Origin: an uncultured Chitinophaga sp.
GTDB lineage: Bacteria > Bacteroidota > Bacteroidia > Chitinophagales > Chitinophagaceae
Assembly: GCF_946479755.1 (NCBI RefSeq)
Contig: NZ_CAMLHC010000024.1
Location: 1-64,000 of the forward strand
DNA length: 64,000 nucleotides
Direction: 5' to 3'
Under the pieces are notes generated by a model. That model ran no database searches and had not been told where the DNA came from. It saw only the letters and a program-made list of their open reading frames with translations. This document shows positions 18,504 to 29,100 of this stretch, in pieces. Numbering within the stretch: position 1 is the first letter of the stretch; every line of letters begins with the position of its first letter. The position numbers and the translations under genes were made by a program.

Positions 18504-18903
18504 AGCATTTCTGCCATTTTTCTTCCAGCACATCTTTCAAAATACGGCAAAGGGCATCAAAGGAATCCGGTTTAGTGAGGAAGAGGCGGGCGCCCAGCGC
18601 CATGGATTCCTGTACATCTTCCACCATGTCGGAAGTACTGAGGATCACCACTTTGGTGATGCTCCTGTGAATGAGTTTCCCCAACTCGCGCAAACATTCC
18701 TTGCCATTCATCATCGGCATGTTCATATCCAGGAAAATATAATCCGGATTGACAATTTTTTTGGTGAAAAGCAAATCGATGGCCTGGATACCACTTTCGC
18801 AGTAGTGGGTCTCCACGTCAGGCGAGACTTTTTTGATGGCTTCACTAAAGAAAATCCTGTCATCAGCGTCGTCATCGATGACCAGGACGGTGTGTGGCTT
18901 CAT
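18496..18903 (-). CDS. Single-domain response regulator
   Basis: 135 aa, a receiver domain only. The acidic pocket is VLVIDDDADD (D10-D12), the phospho-acceptor D59 in DYIFLDMNMP, the conserved threonine/serine in VVILSTSD and the lysine in FLTKPDSFD. With no output domain it probably shuttles phosphate or acts by protein contact, like many Rcp1-type regulators that pair with hybrid kinases. The large hybrid kinase 1 kb upstream on the other strand is a plausible but unproven partner. Confidence 0.9.
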   Translation of the reverse strand: MKPHTVLVIDDDADDRIFFSEAIKKVSPDVETHYCESGIQAIDLLFTKKIVNPDYIFLDMNMPMMNGKECLRELGKLIHRSITKVVILSTSDMVEDVQESMALGARLFLTKPDSFDALCRILKDVLEEKWQKCFR

Positions 18904-19102
18904 ATTATATGGTTAAATCAGGTTTACAAATGAAAAATTTCCAAGCTAAATTTCTCAGTTTGATGTTTTCATAGGGTGTATAAATATCGGGCATTAAAAA
19001 GATAAAATCAAATAATAATATAAGTAATATATTGTTGTGACAGCTAACTGCTATTGGACTTCGATTTGCAGGGATAATCAGGAATCCTGTAAATCAAGTC
19101 TT

Positions 19103-20413
19103 ATGAAGATCTGTTATGGCTTGCTGCTGCTGTTAACAGCCTGTCACGCAGCTAAAATGAACCCGGGCTCTTACGGTGGTTCTGTTACCACCAAAGGTTA
19201 TCAGGCTGATTCCCTGGCGGCCCCTTACGCTACGCCGTCTGTCACCAACTACAGTATGGTGGTCGGATGGCCCAACGGCCGTACGCCGGTGGCGCCGGCA
19301 GGTTTTACCGTCACCAGGTTCGCCGACGGGCTGGACCATCCCCGCTGGCTGTATGTCGGCGATAACGGGGATGTGTTTGTCGCCGAATCCAATACGGTAT
19401 TGAAAGGCGTCAAAAAGGTCGGCGCTAAAATTTCCCGTAAAATCAAAACCCAACATTATGGTGAAAGCGCCAACCGCATTACCCTCCTGCGTGACGGAAA
19501 TAAAGACGGCTACGCAGAACAGCATTACGTGTTCAAAAAAGACCTCAACCAGCCCTTCGGGATGCTGATATCCGGAGATCATTTTTATGTGGGTAATACC
19601 GACGGTTTAATGCGTTTTCCCTATCGTGCCGGCGATACGGCTATACATGACAGCGGTGTGCAACTGCTGCCTTTGCCGGCGGGAGAGCATAACCAGCACT
19701 GGACCCGTACATTATTGCCGGACCCTTCAGGAAAGAAATTGTACATCGGCGTGGGGTCAGGAAGTAACGTGGCAGAAAAAGGACTCGGCAATGAAGTCCG
19801 CAGGGCCAATATCCTCGAAGTGAATATGGACGGTAGTGGCGAACGGATCTATGCTTCCGGACTGCGTAATCCTGTGGGGATGGACTGGGCGCCGGGTTCC
19901 CGGCAACTGTGGGTGGCGGTCAACGAGCGTGACGGGCTGGGAGATGAGCTGGTACCGGATTATCTGACGGCGGTGAAAGAAGGCGGTTTCTACGGCTGGC
20001 CTTTTTATTACTACGGGTCTCATCCGGACCCACGCATGGAAAAGGAAATGGCGCTGGCGCCGAAGCAGCCGGTGATTACGCCGGACATACCGCTGGGTAA
20101 TCATACGGCCTCGCTGGGACTGCTATTTTACCGCGGAAAAACATACCCTTCCAGGTACCGCCAGGGAGCGTTTGTTACACAGCACGGTTCGTGGAACCGC
20201 TCTGTTATTTCCGGTTACAAGGTCATCTTTATACCTTTCCGTAACGGTAATCCTGCCGGTCCGCCGGAAGATTTCCTGACCGGTTTTGTGGCGAATCAGA
20301 CTCAAAGTGAGGTCTACGGCCGCCCGGTAGGGATTGCTGAACTGGCCAATGGCGATCTGCTGATCACAGATGATGTCAGCAACGTGATCTGGCGGATACA
20401 CCATAATCGTTGA
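19103..20413 (+). CDS. PQQ-dependent sugar dehydrogenase-like lipoprotein
   Basis: 436 aa from ATG 19103. The N-terminus (MKICYGLLLLLTAC) is a lipoprotein signal with the lipid-anchored cysteine near residue 14; the longer frame from 19037 lacks a signal and is not used. The body is a six-bladed propeller of the soluble glucose/sorbosone dehydrogenase family: repeated strands such as GFTVTRFADGLDHPRWLYVG, the TLLPDPSGKKLYIGVGSGSN blade, and SGLRNPVGMDWAPGS. It would oxidise a sugar or alcohol in the periplasm using PQQ; whether PQQ is bound cannot be seen. Monocistronic, followed by a strong bidirectional terminator. Confidence 0.83.
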   Translation: MKICYGLLLLLTACHAAKMNPGSYGGSVTTKGYQADSLAAPYATPSVTNYSMVVGWPNGRTPVAPAGFTVTRFADGLDHPRWLYVGDNGDVFVAESNTVLKGVKKVGAKISRKIKTQHYGESANRITLLRDGNKDGYAEQHYVFKKDLNQPFGMLISGDHFYVGNTDGLMRFPYRAGDTAIHDSGVQLLPLPAGEHNQHWTRTLLPDPSGKKLYIGVGSGSNVAEKGLGNEVRRANILEVNMDGSGERIYASGLRNPVGMDWAPGSRQLWVAVNERDGLGDELVPDYLTAVKEGGFYGWPFYYYGSHPDPRMEKEMALAPKQPVITPDIPLGNHTASLGLLFYRGKTYPSRYRQGAFVTQHGSWNRSVISGYKVIFIPFRNGNPAGPPEDFLTGFVANQTQSEVYGRPVGIAELANGDLLITDDVSNVIWRIHHNR

Positions 20414-20456
20414 TATTTCCTGATTTTTTGATTTTTGGGTAGATAAAAATCATAAA

Positions 20457-20496
20457 AAACCGAAGCGGGTAATATAACCCACTTCGGTTTTTTTTA
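20457..20496. terminator. Bidirectional intrinsic terminator
   Basis: A 14-bp near-perfect stem (aaaccgaagcgggt / aacccacttcggttt) with a 5-nt loop. It is followed by eight T on the plus strand and by six T on the minus strand. It sits between the convergent sugar-dehydrogenase and GH8 genes and can stop transcription from both. Confidence 0.9.
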
Positions 20497-20548
20497 TTTG
20501 ATCATCGGGGGAAATCAAAAAATCGTAAATCAAAAAATCCCCAAATAT

Positions 20549-22762
20549 TTACTGTTCTTTCACCACTCTTTTAACCGTAGCGCTACCTTCCTGTACCAGT
20601 TTGATGATATACACGCCGGCAGCATGTTTGCCGCCGTGGAAAGTGGCCTGGTGGGTACCGGCGGCCTGTTGTCCGTTGACCAGCACCGCTACCGGTTGAC
20701 CGGCGAGGTTATATACGATGAGGCTGGCCACGCCTGCTTTTTCGAGGGTGTAGGTGACGCGCAGATCTTCCCGGAAGGGGATAGGATAGGCATCTACATT
20801 GAGTTTGCCGGCTTTGGACGGCGCATCGTTTACCGGGTTGAAAGTAGCGGCAGCTGCACGGGCCAGCGGCGTTTGTGTTTTGACTTTCACTTCGGTATAA
20901 CTGTTCCATGCATTGACATCGTTGCCATGGCCTGCAATTCGTACATACTTGGCCGTTACTGCCGTAAAGTTGAACGCTTCGAAGGCAGTGGAGGTACCGC
21001 TGCTCAGTTTATTGGCGGCAACGGTTGTCCAGCTGGTACCGTTGCTGCTGACGAGGATATCGAATTTCGCTCTGCGGGCATCGCCTTTGAAGAAGGCAAT
21101 GTCTACGCCGGTAACGGTTTGGGCGGTGCCGAGGCAGAACTGGATATATTGTTCACCGCTGGCAGACCAGCGGGTATTGAAATCGTTGTCCAGTACGTTG
21201 GCGGCTACGTTGCCGTCGTCGCCGCTGGCTTCTACGGGGTTGCAGGCGTGTGTGGCGGCCACTGTAATGTTAACGGCAGAAGAGGTGGTGCTGCTGTTGC
21301 CGTTGTCGGTGGCTTTGGCGGTGAGGCTGTAGTTACCGGCGGCCACATTGTTCCACGTATAGGAATAGGGGCTGGTGGTGTCTTCTCCCAGTTTGGTGCT
21401 GCCATTGAAGAATTCCACTTTTTTCACCGTGCCGTCGCTGTCGGCGGCGGTAACGTTGATGGTTACACTGGCAGGCGCCGTATAGCCGGTATTGTTAGCC
21501 GGTGCGGTGATGCTCACGGTAGGAGGTTGGTTCACCGGACCGGAATTGCCGGGTATCCACCAGTTGCCCGAGATAAAGAGTTGACATAGCAGGCCATAGG
21601 AGTCGCTGTAGTAGCCGCTTTTGGCGGACTTCAGCCAGTTCCAGCCAGCATTGAGGAAAGCCTGGTTATTGCTGTTGGCAACAGATGCGGCCACAAAAGG
21701 TCCGATGAATACGGCTTCCTGGCCGGAGCCACGATTGCTGCCGTTCAGTTGATAGCCGTCTACGATAGCCGTAGGATTGTTGTTGGTTTTGTTTTTTACC
21801 CAGTTCACCATTTTATTGGTAATGGTCAGGGCGTTGCTGCTGCCGTGCATGGCGTAGTCCATTACCATGCGGAGCGGTACGCGGCAGGCGTTGTAGTTGT
21901 ATTCGTTGGTTTCGTCATATTCGTCGAGGAAGCCGGGAGGGCAGGGCTCCGGCGGATTTTTTACCACGAAGTCGGAGATAAGCCCGGTATTGGGGGTATA
22001 GGTGGCGGAGAACTGGGAATATACGCCGTAGAGCGTGTTGATCACGGTCGTCCAGGTGGCGTCGCCGGTTTCCTGGTAGAAGGCGCGCATGTGGTCCATC
22101 ATCCAGTCAGACGGGCGGGTGTCGAGCGTGGATTTGGAATCGGAGTCACTGAGACTGAGCCTTTTGCTGTTGGTCACGTAGCTTACCTTCAGGCCATTGT
22201 TGATCATGTCTTTGGCTTCCGCGAGATAGTTGATGGCGCCGTTGGAACCCCATTGATAGTGGGCAAGGATGAGCGCATAGGCGATGTCCATATCGCCATC
22301 GGTAGCGGAACCGAAATGTCCCTGCGCGCTGGCGGCATCGGCCACCACCCAGCCCATCAACTTGGGGTTTTCGGAGCTGTGGTAGGCCCGGGCGGTTTTG
22401 AACAAACCGTTAAAAATCGTTTGGGCGTTGGGGTCATGGCCGGCCATCAGGGCCACGATCACCATGCCGTACCCCTGTCCTTCGGAAGAACCCAGTGGTT
22501 TGTAACCGTCGGGGTTACCGGTAATTTCGCCTTTTACATAGTAGCCACCTGGCAGTGAAGTCAGGTTGTTTTTAAGATAGGCGCCTTTCCAGTAATCGTA
22601 ATAGCTGGCCACGCTGGCATTCATGGCCGCCTGGGTAACGTTGTTAGGCTTGATACAGTTGGGATAGCTGATGGCTTGCGGGAAAGGCTTGTTCTGTGCC
22701 TGCACGCAAAAACCGGCTATGTTCAGCAGACCGGCCAACAAAAACAATAAATGTTTAATCAT
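20549..22762 (-). CDS. Secreted GH8 glycosidase with Ig-like, discoidin-type CBM and T9SS sorting domains
   Basis: 737 aa. A signal peptide ends after VQAQ (about residue 23). The GH8 catalytic domain spans about 25-405: the general acid E94 in SSEGQGYGM and the family signature ATDGDMDIAYALILAHYQW (about 153-171). Then come a proline-rich linker, a bacterial Ig-like domain (PPTVSITAPANN onward, about 415-505), an F5/8-type carbohydrate-binding domain (about 510-635) and a C-terminal type IX secretion sorting domain (YPIPFREDLRVTYTL to the end). GH8 enzymes cut beta-1,4 glucans, xylans or chitosan; the exact substrate is open, though the nearby GH18 makes chitosan attractive. Exported through T9SS to the cell surface or medium. 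Confidence 0.9.
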   Translation of the reverse strand: MIKHLLFLLAGLLNIAGFCVQAQNKPFPQAISYPNCIKPNNVTQAAMNASVASYYDYWKGAYLKNNLTSLPGGYYVKGEITGNPDGYKPLGSSEGQGYGMVIVALMAGHDPNAQTIFNGLFKTARAYHSSENPKLMGWVVADAASAQGHFGSATDGDMDIAYALILAHYQWGSNGAINYLAEAKDMINNGLKVSYVTNSKRLSLSDSDSKSTLDTRPSDWMMDHMRAFYQETGDATWTTVINTLYGVYSQFSATYTPNTGLISDFVVKNPPEPCPPGFLDEYDETNEYNYNACRVPLRMVMDYAMHGSSNALTITNKMVNWVKNKTNNNPTAIVDGYQLNGSNRGSGQEAVFIGPFVAASVANSNNQAFLNAGWNWLKSAKSGYYSDSYGLLCQLFISGNWWIPGNSGPVNQPPTVSITAPANNTGYTAPASVTINVTAADSDGTVKKVEFFNGSTKLGEDTTSPYSYTWNNVAAGNYSLTAKATDNGNSSTTSSAVNITVAATHACNPVEASGDDGNVAANVLDNDFNTRWSASGEQYIQFCLGTAQTVTGVDIAFFKGDARRAKFDILVSSNGTSWTTVAANKLSSGTSTAFEAFNFTAVTAKYVRIAGHGNDVNAWNSYTEVKVKTQTPLARAAAATFNPVNDAPSKAGKLNVDAYPIPFREDLRVTYTLEKAGVASLIVYNLAGQPVAVLVNGQQAAGTHQATFHGGKHAAGVYIIKLVQEGSATVKRVVKEQ

Positions 22763-23288
22763 AAGGGTTTGTTTTAGGGGTGAATTATTAAAGATGTAGG
22801 TTTTGTTTCCGTTTGTATAAAGTGTCCGGGCACGTGGGTCTCCGTTTGCTACAGGTATTCCCGGGTTTTAACAGTCATCGTCTCCGTTTCGGTACAGTAG
22901 GTCTTCGTTGTTTTTCAGGCGCTGCGTCGGTTCCGTTGTCAGGCTCGTTGTTCGCTCTGCTGCAATAGGTCTTCGTTGTTCGCTCTGCCGCTACAGGTCT
23001 TTCGTTAGGGCTCCGCCACAATAGGTCTTCGTTGGATTCGCCCCGCTGCTACAGGTCTTCGTTGGATTCGCTGCTCTCTGCTTACAGTGGTTGCGCTGGT
23101 GCGATCGTTCCGTATGGTTATTTCCTTTCGCTGGTTTCCTGTTTGAATGCAATCGTTTGCACTCTACTGTGAAAATAAGAGATTTTTTTTGAATTTGTCA
23201 AGCGAAAGACAGAAATAATGGGGCTTTCAGGTGGATGGGACTGATAATGACGTTGTTATGCGGAAAAATATTTTAGACGAAAAGAAAG
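22763..23288. repeat. Gene-free gap with a degenerate 29-30 bp tandem repeat
   Basis: No supported gene. At about 22893-23072 a word close to acaggtcttcgttggattcg recurs at roughly 22894, 22964, 22993, 23021 and 23051, giving a period of 28-30 bp in the later copies and more decay in the earlier ones. The remainder is unremarkable sequence upstream of the GH8 gene and AT-rich sequence before the GH18 terminator. Confidence 0.75.
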
Positions 23289-23312
23289 GGGCTGACCAAT
23301 AGTGGTCAGCCC
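23278..23312 (-). terminator. Intrinsic terminator of PUL 1
   Basis: A perfect 10-bp stem (gggctgacca at 23289-23298, tggtcagccc at 23303-23312) with a 4-nt loop, followed on the minus strand by a T-rich run (ctttcttttc). It lies about 30 bp after the GH18 stop, so it closes the sigma-FecR-SusCD-GH18 operon and separates it from GH8. Confidence 0.85.
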
Positions 23313-23343
23313 GTTCTCTCAAGACAGATTGTAAACAGGGGCA

Positions 23344-24291
23344 TCAGGGCGTGTATGTCACGCTGCTGCCATAAAGGATGTTGGACACACCGGAGAAATA
23401 CACATGTTTGTCGGTGCTGGTAAGGTTGTACCACAGGTAAATACCGTAACCGTTGTTTTTCGTTTGGGTGGCCAGCGAATTGGCGGTGCTCTGACTGGTG
23501 CTTTGAATATTCACGGCTGCCGGTCCGAGGTTGGACTTGGGCAGGCCGGCCACATTGGGCACGGAATACGAGCCGTAGATGGCATTCCAGCTGTAATTAA
23601 CGAAGTCTCCTGCTTTTTTGCCGCCCCAGGACAAACGGGAAGCTGCCGGTCCATAATAATAGAACGATATTATTTTGGTAGGTATGAGCTTTCTCAGCTC
23701 ATCGAGGAGCATGACAAAGGAGCTGTCATTGGGTTGTGGCAGGCCGTTGTTACCATAGTCGGCATACTCATCGTCGAAATCAATACCATCCAGTCCGTAG
23801 TAGTTGGCGGTATCGGCCAACTGCTGGGCGAAGGCTTTGGCAGCGGCACGGCTGGTGAAGTTACAGAAGCCGGCGCCCTGATGGTTTCCAAGGATAGATA
23901 ATAAAACTTTCATGCCTTTGTTTTGCAGCGGCACGATCTGTGTGTTTTTGTTCACCAGCACATTGGTCACGTTCGGATTGTTGTACAATACGGCTTTACC
24001 GGTGGTGGTGTTGTAATTGATGTTCGCTGCGAAAATGATGGCGATGTCAAACAGTTGTTGACCGCCGGTGGTCAGGGTGTACTTACCGGTATTCAGGAGG
24101 CTGTTGCTGTTGACTTCAACATAACAAACAGATTTACCACCTGCTTTGGTAACGGTTTCCACCTTGGGTTCAGATTTGGTTTGCGGGTTGTCTGGCGAGG
24201 CTCCGTCTTTTTTACAGGAAGCCATAAACAGAAGGGTTGAACAGGAGGTCAGCATCAGGATAGATGACCATACGCGGAATTGTTTTTTCAT
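23344..24291 (-). CDS. GH18 endo-beta-N-acetylglucosaminidase-like lipoprotein
   Basis: 315 aa. The signal peptide ends in a lipobox (LLFMASC, cysteine near residue 26), so the protein is probably held on the outer membrane. The GH18 active-site strand reads LDGIDFDDEYADYG with the DGxDxDxE pattern at D168, D171, D173 and catalytic acid E175. The DFDDEYA form and the short length fit the Endo-H/Endo-F1 branch, which cleaves between the two core GlcNAc residues of N-glycans, better than chitinases. It is the last gene of PUL 1, 238 bp after SusD. Confidence 0.87.
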   Translation of the reverse strand: MKKQFRVWSSILMLTSCSTLLFMASCKKDGASPDNPQTKSEPKVETVTKAGGKSVCYVEVNSNSLLNTGKYTLTTGGQQLFDIAIIFAANINYNTTTGKAVLYNNPNVTNVLVNKNTQIVPLQNKGMKVLLSILGNHQGAGFCNFTSRAAAKAFAQQLADTANYYGLDGIDFDDEYADYGNNGLPQPNDSSFVMLLDELRKLIPTKIISFYYYGPAASRLSWGGKKAGDFVNYSWNAIYGSYSVPNVAGLPKSNLGPAAVNIQSTSQSTANSLATQTKNNGYGIYLWYNLTSTDKHVYFSGVSNILYGSSVTYTP

Positions 24292-24326
24292 ACGTAAGTT
24301 TTAACGGTGATTGATATGATGATAAC

Positions 24327-24445
24327 TGATGCTCCTGATGAGCAGTGAGCAGCGCGGATCATAAAAGGGGCGGGCGCGGAACAGGTCCGGCGCTAAGCAG
24401 AAAATGCTTTTTTGTATGACTGCGCTTTGCTCATCGGGAGCATCA
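24327..24445. repeat. Inverted repeat in the SusD-GH18 gap
   Basis: An 18-bp inverted repeat with one mismatch (tgatgctcctgatgagca at 24327-24344, tgctcatcgggagcatca at 24428-24445) encloses about 83 nt. The enclosed part holds a GC-rich imperfect hairpin (about 24365-24395) and a small hairpin agca-gaaaa-tgct followed by T on the plus strand. In the PUL 1 transcript this is a long structured spacer before GH18, perhaps an mRNA end-stabilising or processing element. Confidence 0.7.
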
Positions 24446-24529
24446 AATTTTTAGGTTGTACGATGATGATTACATCATGACCAAACTACACTGTTATCCT
24501 GCTATATCATTACCACGTCACTTGTCACG

Positions 24530-26164
24530 TCAGCGTTTGTCCCACCAGAGCGGGGTACCGCCGTTGTCTTCCGGCTTGCTGAGCAAACCGATGGCTTTGG
24601 TGACTGCTGCGTTGTTGGTGTTGTATTCATTCTGCGGGAAGGGAAGTCTTCTTACCTGCAGGGCGGAGTTGATGGTACCACCGCTGTTATTGTTCACTAC
24701 CGGGAACAGTTTGGGATAACCGGTGCGGCGGAACTCCGTCCATGCTTCCTGTCCTTCGGGGAACATGGCCAGCCATTTCTGGGTGCTGATACGTTCCTGT
24801 TTCTGGGCAGGGGTAGCGCTTTCCACCCATTTCACCGTGATATGGGTAGGGGTGTCGATGTTGTTCTGCGCATTTTTCGGGTCTACATATTTGTCCGGTG
24901 TGTTCACGCTGTTGTTCACGTAGTTGGCATCTGCCACATGCCACTGTTCGAGGGAGGTATTGATGCCTTTCTCATACAATGACTGTACGGTACCGCCGGC
25001 ATTGGCGAAATTGTTCAGCGCCGCTTCTGCCCGTAGGAAGTATACTTCCGCTGCTGTCATCAGCTGTACCGGTGTGTTCAGCGTAAAGATATCCTCCTGG
25101 TAGTTGAGGGCGGAATAACCGACGTAATCATCTTTTGCATTATTGCCTGTAATGGCGCCCAGGCGGATACCAACGTACTGCGCCGGGAATTTAGTATCAG
25201 TGGACTTGGATATGTATTTAGCGAGACGGGGATCTTTATAACCGGTCAGATAACATTGCAGGGAAGCATTGATCTGGATATCATTCCAGTTTTTAGCCAC
25301 GAAAACCAGCGGGTTGGTATAACCGGCACCGGGAATTCTTACCGTCATATTACCATTGTTGGCGGTAATCACGCCGCCCTTAGCAGGATCAAGCGCTTTT
25401 TCCGCTTCCGTCTTTGCCAGCGCGGGATCTGCCTTTATCACGTGCATGGCTAAACGTAAGCGCAGCGAGTTACTGAACTGTAGCCATTTGGTGAAGTCGG
25501 CATTGTATACCAGGTCAAAGTCGCCGAATTTGAAAGGCAGTGTTTTACCACTGGCAATGAAATCGCGGAGGGTATTCCCTGCAGTGTCCAGTTCTTTGAA
25601 CAGGCGGGCGTATACTTCCTGCTGGCTGTCATAGTCAATGTTGGTCTTGCTGGTACCGGCCTTGCTGTAGGGAATAGGGCCGTAAATGTCGGTTACGCGG
25701 CTCATGGCGGTCACCTGTACGATCTGGGCCACGGCCCACACAGCGGGGAAGTCTTTCGGAATATTGGACTGCCGCAGTTTGGCCAGCTGTCCCATGACAC
25801 TCAGGTAACCTACTTTGAAGGCTTCTCCGTTCCAACCGGTCATCATAAAATAGCTCAGGTTGTTTCTTCCGCCGTTGAAAGGATTGGCGGAAGCCATATA
25901 GCCGGAAAAGCAGTCGGCATTCAGGTTTTGTTGTACCTGGAATGAGTTGGGATCGCCGCCGCCGGAGAAATTGTAGATAGCCATGGTCGCCGTCTTCAGA
26001 TAACTGAGGTTATAGAAGTCTGCTTCCAGCATTCCGTTGGGGATACCGGTGTTATCGGTATTGTACAGTTCAAAATTTTTCGTGCAGGCGCTCATCGCCA
26101 GCAGCAGCCCTGCTGCGATGGCCGGAAGGCGATATTTACCGGAGAATATATTGATACGTTTCAT
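24530..26164 (-). CDS. SusD/RagB-type glycan-binding outer-membrane lipoprotein (SusD-like 2 branch)
   Basis: 544 aa. Lipoprotein signal with LLLAMSAC (cysteine near residue 27). The body matches the second SusD branch: the N-terminal NLNADCFSGYM region, the helix GYLSVMGQLAKLRQ of the TPR-like core, and the C-terminal TEFRRTGYP near the end. The protein is a surface lid that captures ligand for the SusC pore. It lies 26 bp after the SusC gene, in the constant SusC-SusD order. No enzymatic role. Confidence 0.92.
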   Translation of the reverse strand: MKRINIFSGKYRLPAIAAGLLLAMSACTKNFELYNTDNTGIPNGMLEADFYNLSYLKTATMAIYNFSGGGDPNSFQVQQNLNADCFSGYMASANPFNGGRNNLSYFMMTGWNGEAFKVGYLSVMGQLAKLRQSNIPKDFPAVWAVAQIVQVTAMSRVTDIYGPIPYSKAGTSKTNIDYDSQQEVYARLFKELDTAGNTLRDFIASGKTLPFKFGDFDLVYNADFTKWLQFSNSLRLRLAMHVIKADPALAKTEAEKALDPAKGGVITANNGNMTVRIPGAGYTNPLVFVAKNWNDIQINASLQCYLTGYKDPRLAKYISKSTDTKFPAQYVGIRLGAITGNNAKDDYVGYSALNYQEDIFTLNTPVQLMTAAEVYFLRAEAALNNFANAGGTVQSLYEKGINTSLEQWHVADANYVNNSVNTPDKYVDPKNAQNNIDTPTHITVKWVESATPAQKQERISTQKWLAMFPEGQEAWTEFRRTGYPKLFPVVNNNSGGTINSALQVRRLPFPQNEYNTNNAAVTKAIGLLSKPEDNGGTPLWWDKR

Positions 26165-26190
26165 GTTTTCAGTTTTACGGTGGACATAGA

Positions 26191-29100
26191 TTAGAAAGTG
26201 GCGTTCAGTGTCAGGCCATAGTTGCGGGTAGCAGGCGGCATGAAGATGTCTACACCGGACAGGCCGTTGGCGGTAGACATGGTCATTTCCGGATCGTATG
26301 GCGCTTTTTTATGGAAGTAGATCAGGTTGCGACCGGTGAGAGAGAAACGCAACGCTTTCATCCAGCTGTTTTTCACGGGAACGGTGTAACCGAGTGACAG
26401 TTCGCGCAGCCTTACCACGGTAGCGCTGTACATATACTCACCGGATACCGCTTCACGGCCACCGATAGTGCTGTACCATTTCTGCGGGTCTACGCTGGTA
26501 ACAGCTTTCTGGTCAGGGCCAACACCGTTGATCGCCACGCCGCCGGCATCACGGGCATCGCCGGTAGCCTTGGAAACGCCGTATTGGTCCAATACGGACT
26601 GGGTCACGGACATTACCTGCCCGCCGAATTTACCATCGATCAGGAAAGACAGGGTGAAGTCGCCGTAAGACAAATTGTTGTTCCAGCCCAGTTGCCATTT
26701 AGGATTGGCATTGCCGAGGTAAACCACATCTCCGCCTTGTTTGATGGGAGATCCTTTGTCGTCAATTTTAATACGGCCCTGTTCATCACGTTGCAGCACC
26801 GTGCCGTAGATATCGCCGAAAGAACCACCTACTTTGAATTTGGACACGAAGTTGGCGCCGGAAGCGCCGCTCAGCACAAACTCAGGATTAGTTTCCGCCA
26901 GCTCCACGATACGGTTATCGTTCACAGAGTAGTTGATACCGGTATTCCACTGGAACTTGCCGCCGCGGAACACATCATAGCGGAACACTGCTTCGATACC
27001 TTTGTTCTGGATGTTACCGGCATTGAAGTAGAAAAGATCGTAGAAAGATGCCTGCGGAGACTGGATGCTGAGTGTCTGGTTGTGGGTATTGGTTTTATAA
27101 TAAGTAACGTCTGCTGTCAGCCTGTTGTCGAAGAAACGCCATTCCATACCAAATTCCATCGATTTTGTTTTCTCCGGTTTCAGGTCGGTGAAAGGCGCCT
27201 GTACATTACTGATGGCGCTGCCTACGCCAAAGGTATTGTCTGCAACGTGGCTTTTGTAAGGATCAGGAGAGTTGCCTACTTCTGCATAAGAGCCTCTTAC
27301 TTTCAGGAAAGAGATGGCTTGCGGCAGCTGCATCATCTGGCTGAGGATCAGGTTGAGGCCTACGGAAGGGTAAAAGTAGGAACCGTTGGGCGTATAGGCG
27401 AGGTTGGAAGACCAGTCGTTACGGGCAGTCACGTCGAGGTAAGCCATTTCTTTAAAGGAGAGGCTGGCGCTGCCGAAGGCGGACTGGAACTGTCCGTGGT
27501 TTTCAGGCAACGTACCGGAGTTGAGCGCGTTCAACGTATTAAAGTTCTGGATGACGAAGATGTTGGCGATCTTCAGCCCATCCTGACCGGAGTTGAATTT
27601 TACGCCGGTAGTCTTCACATCGCGAAGGCTTCCGCCTACTACGCCGGTGAGACGAAAGTCTTTGCCAACAGGAATATTATAGTTCAGTAACAGGTCGCCG
27701 TACTGTTGCGTAGTAGTGGCATTGTTGTAGTTGTAGACGCCATTGGCAGGGGCCAGTACTTTATAGGTGCCCGCGTACATTTTCTGCTCATATACGTCAT
27801 TGATACGGTCAATGCTACCACGGGCCTGTACATTCAGCCAGGAGTTGATTTCATATTTCACGCTGGCGTTGAGCAGCAACCTGTTCCTGTTCAGGGTGTT
27901 GGGATTACGTTTGGTGATCCACCAGGGATTCTGCTGGATATCTTCCAGGTTGGTCCAGTTCTGGACCGGCAGGAAGTTGCGGGATGGGTCGGGTATCTCA
28001 AACTGGTTTTTGAAAGGCCGGATGTCCTGACCGCGGGGAAAGAGATATAAGCCGGTCAGCGGATTTAAGTACAGCCCGGAGAGCGGCGTATTGTCGATTT
28101 TCTGGGTCATATAATTCACGTCGGCTTCCGCAGTGAGTTTATTATTCAGAAAGTGACCTGTTTCCTTGAAGTTGATATTGTGGCGGCCCAGTTTATTGCC
28201 AGGCTCTATACCGGTAGCGGCGGTATTGGCGTAGGAAAAATACGTCTGCAGTTGTTCCGTACCGGCCGACAGGCTGATAGCGTTGGTATAGGTCTGACCT
28301 GTCTGGAAGAACGAGGACATATTGTTAACCGCCGGGCTACTAAGCTTGCTGCCCCAACTTTGAGGAGACGTGGCATTGGTCCTGCCATAGTTATCCTGCA
28401 GTTCCGGCTTGTAAGCTGCCTGTGAGAGGTTTACGCCGGAAGAGAAATTGATCTGTGCTTTCCCGGTTTTACCGCTTTTGGTGGTAACGAGAATCACCCC
28501 GTTGGCGCCCTGGCTGCCGTAGAGGGCTGCTGCGGAAGCGCCTTTCAGCACGGAGATGCTTTCGATGTCTTCCGGGTTCATATTGGAGATGGGGTCGCCG
28601 CCGTCGTAGGCATTGCTGCCGCCATAGGCGCTGGTGGGCTGATTGGTGAGGTTGTTGTTCATGGGTACCCCGTCAATCACATACAGCGCCTGGTTGTTAC
28701 CGATACCGGACTTGTTACCGCGCAGCACTACCTTGGCCGAACCACCCACGCCGGAGGCGCTGGGGGAGATGGAGAGGCCGGCTACTTTACCGTTGAGGGT
28801 ATTAATCAGGTTCGGGTCTTTGGCTTTGGTCAGCTCACCGCCGCTCACCTGCTGCATGGCATAGGTGATGGCTTTATCAGAGCGTTTGATACCGAGGGCG
28901 GTCACCATCACGCCGGTCAGCTGGGTGTTGGCCGTATTAAGCACTACCGCCAGCGTGGTATTGCTGCCGACGGTGATTTCTTTTGTTTCATAGCCGATGG
29001 AGCTGAACACCAGTATTTCTTTGGCGCCTGCCTGGATGGAGAAGCCGCCTTGTTCGTTGGTGATGGCGCCGCGGGTGGTGCCTTTCACCTGTACGCTGAC

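Noticed and set aside
20498..21589. Plus-strand frame of 363 codons opposite GH8
   Set aside because: It is opposite the Ig-like, CBM and sorting domains, is Gly/Val rich, and starts inside the terminator region; no family resemblance.
22893..23072. CRISPR array
   Set aside because: Copies are degenerate and adjoin each other without unique spacers of constant length, and no cas genes are near.
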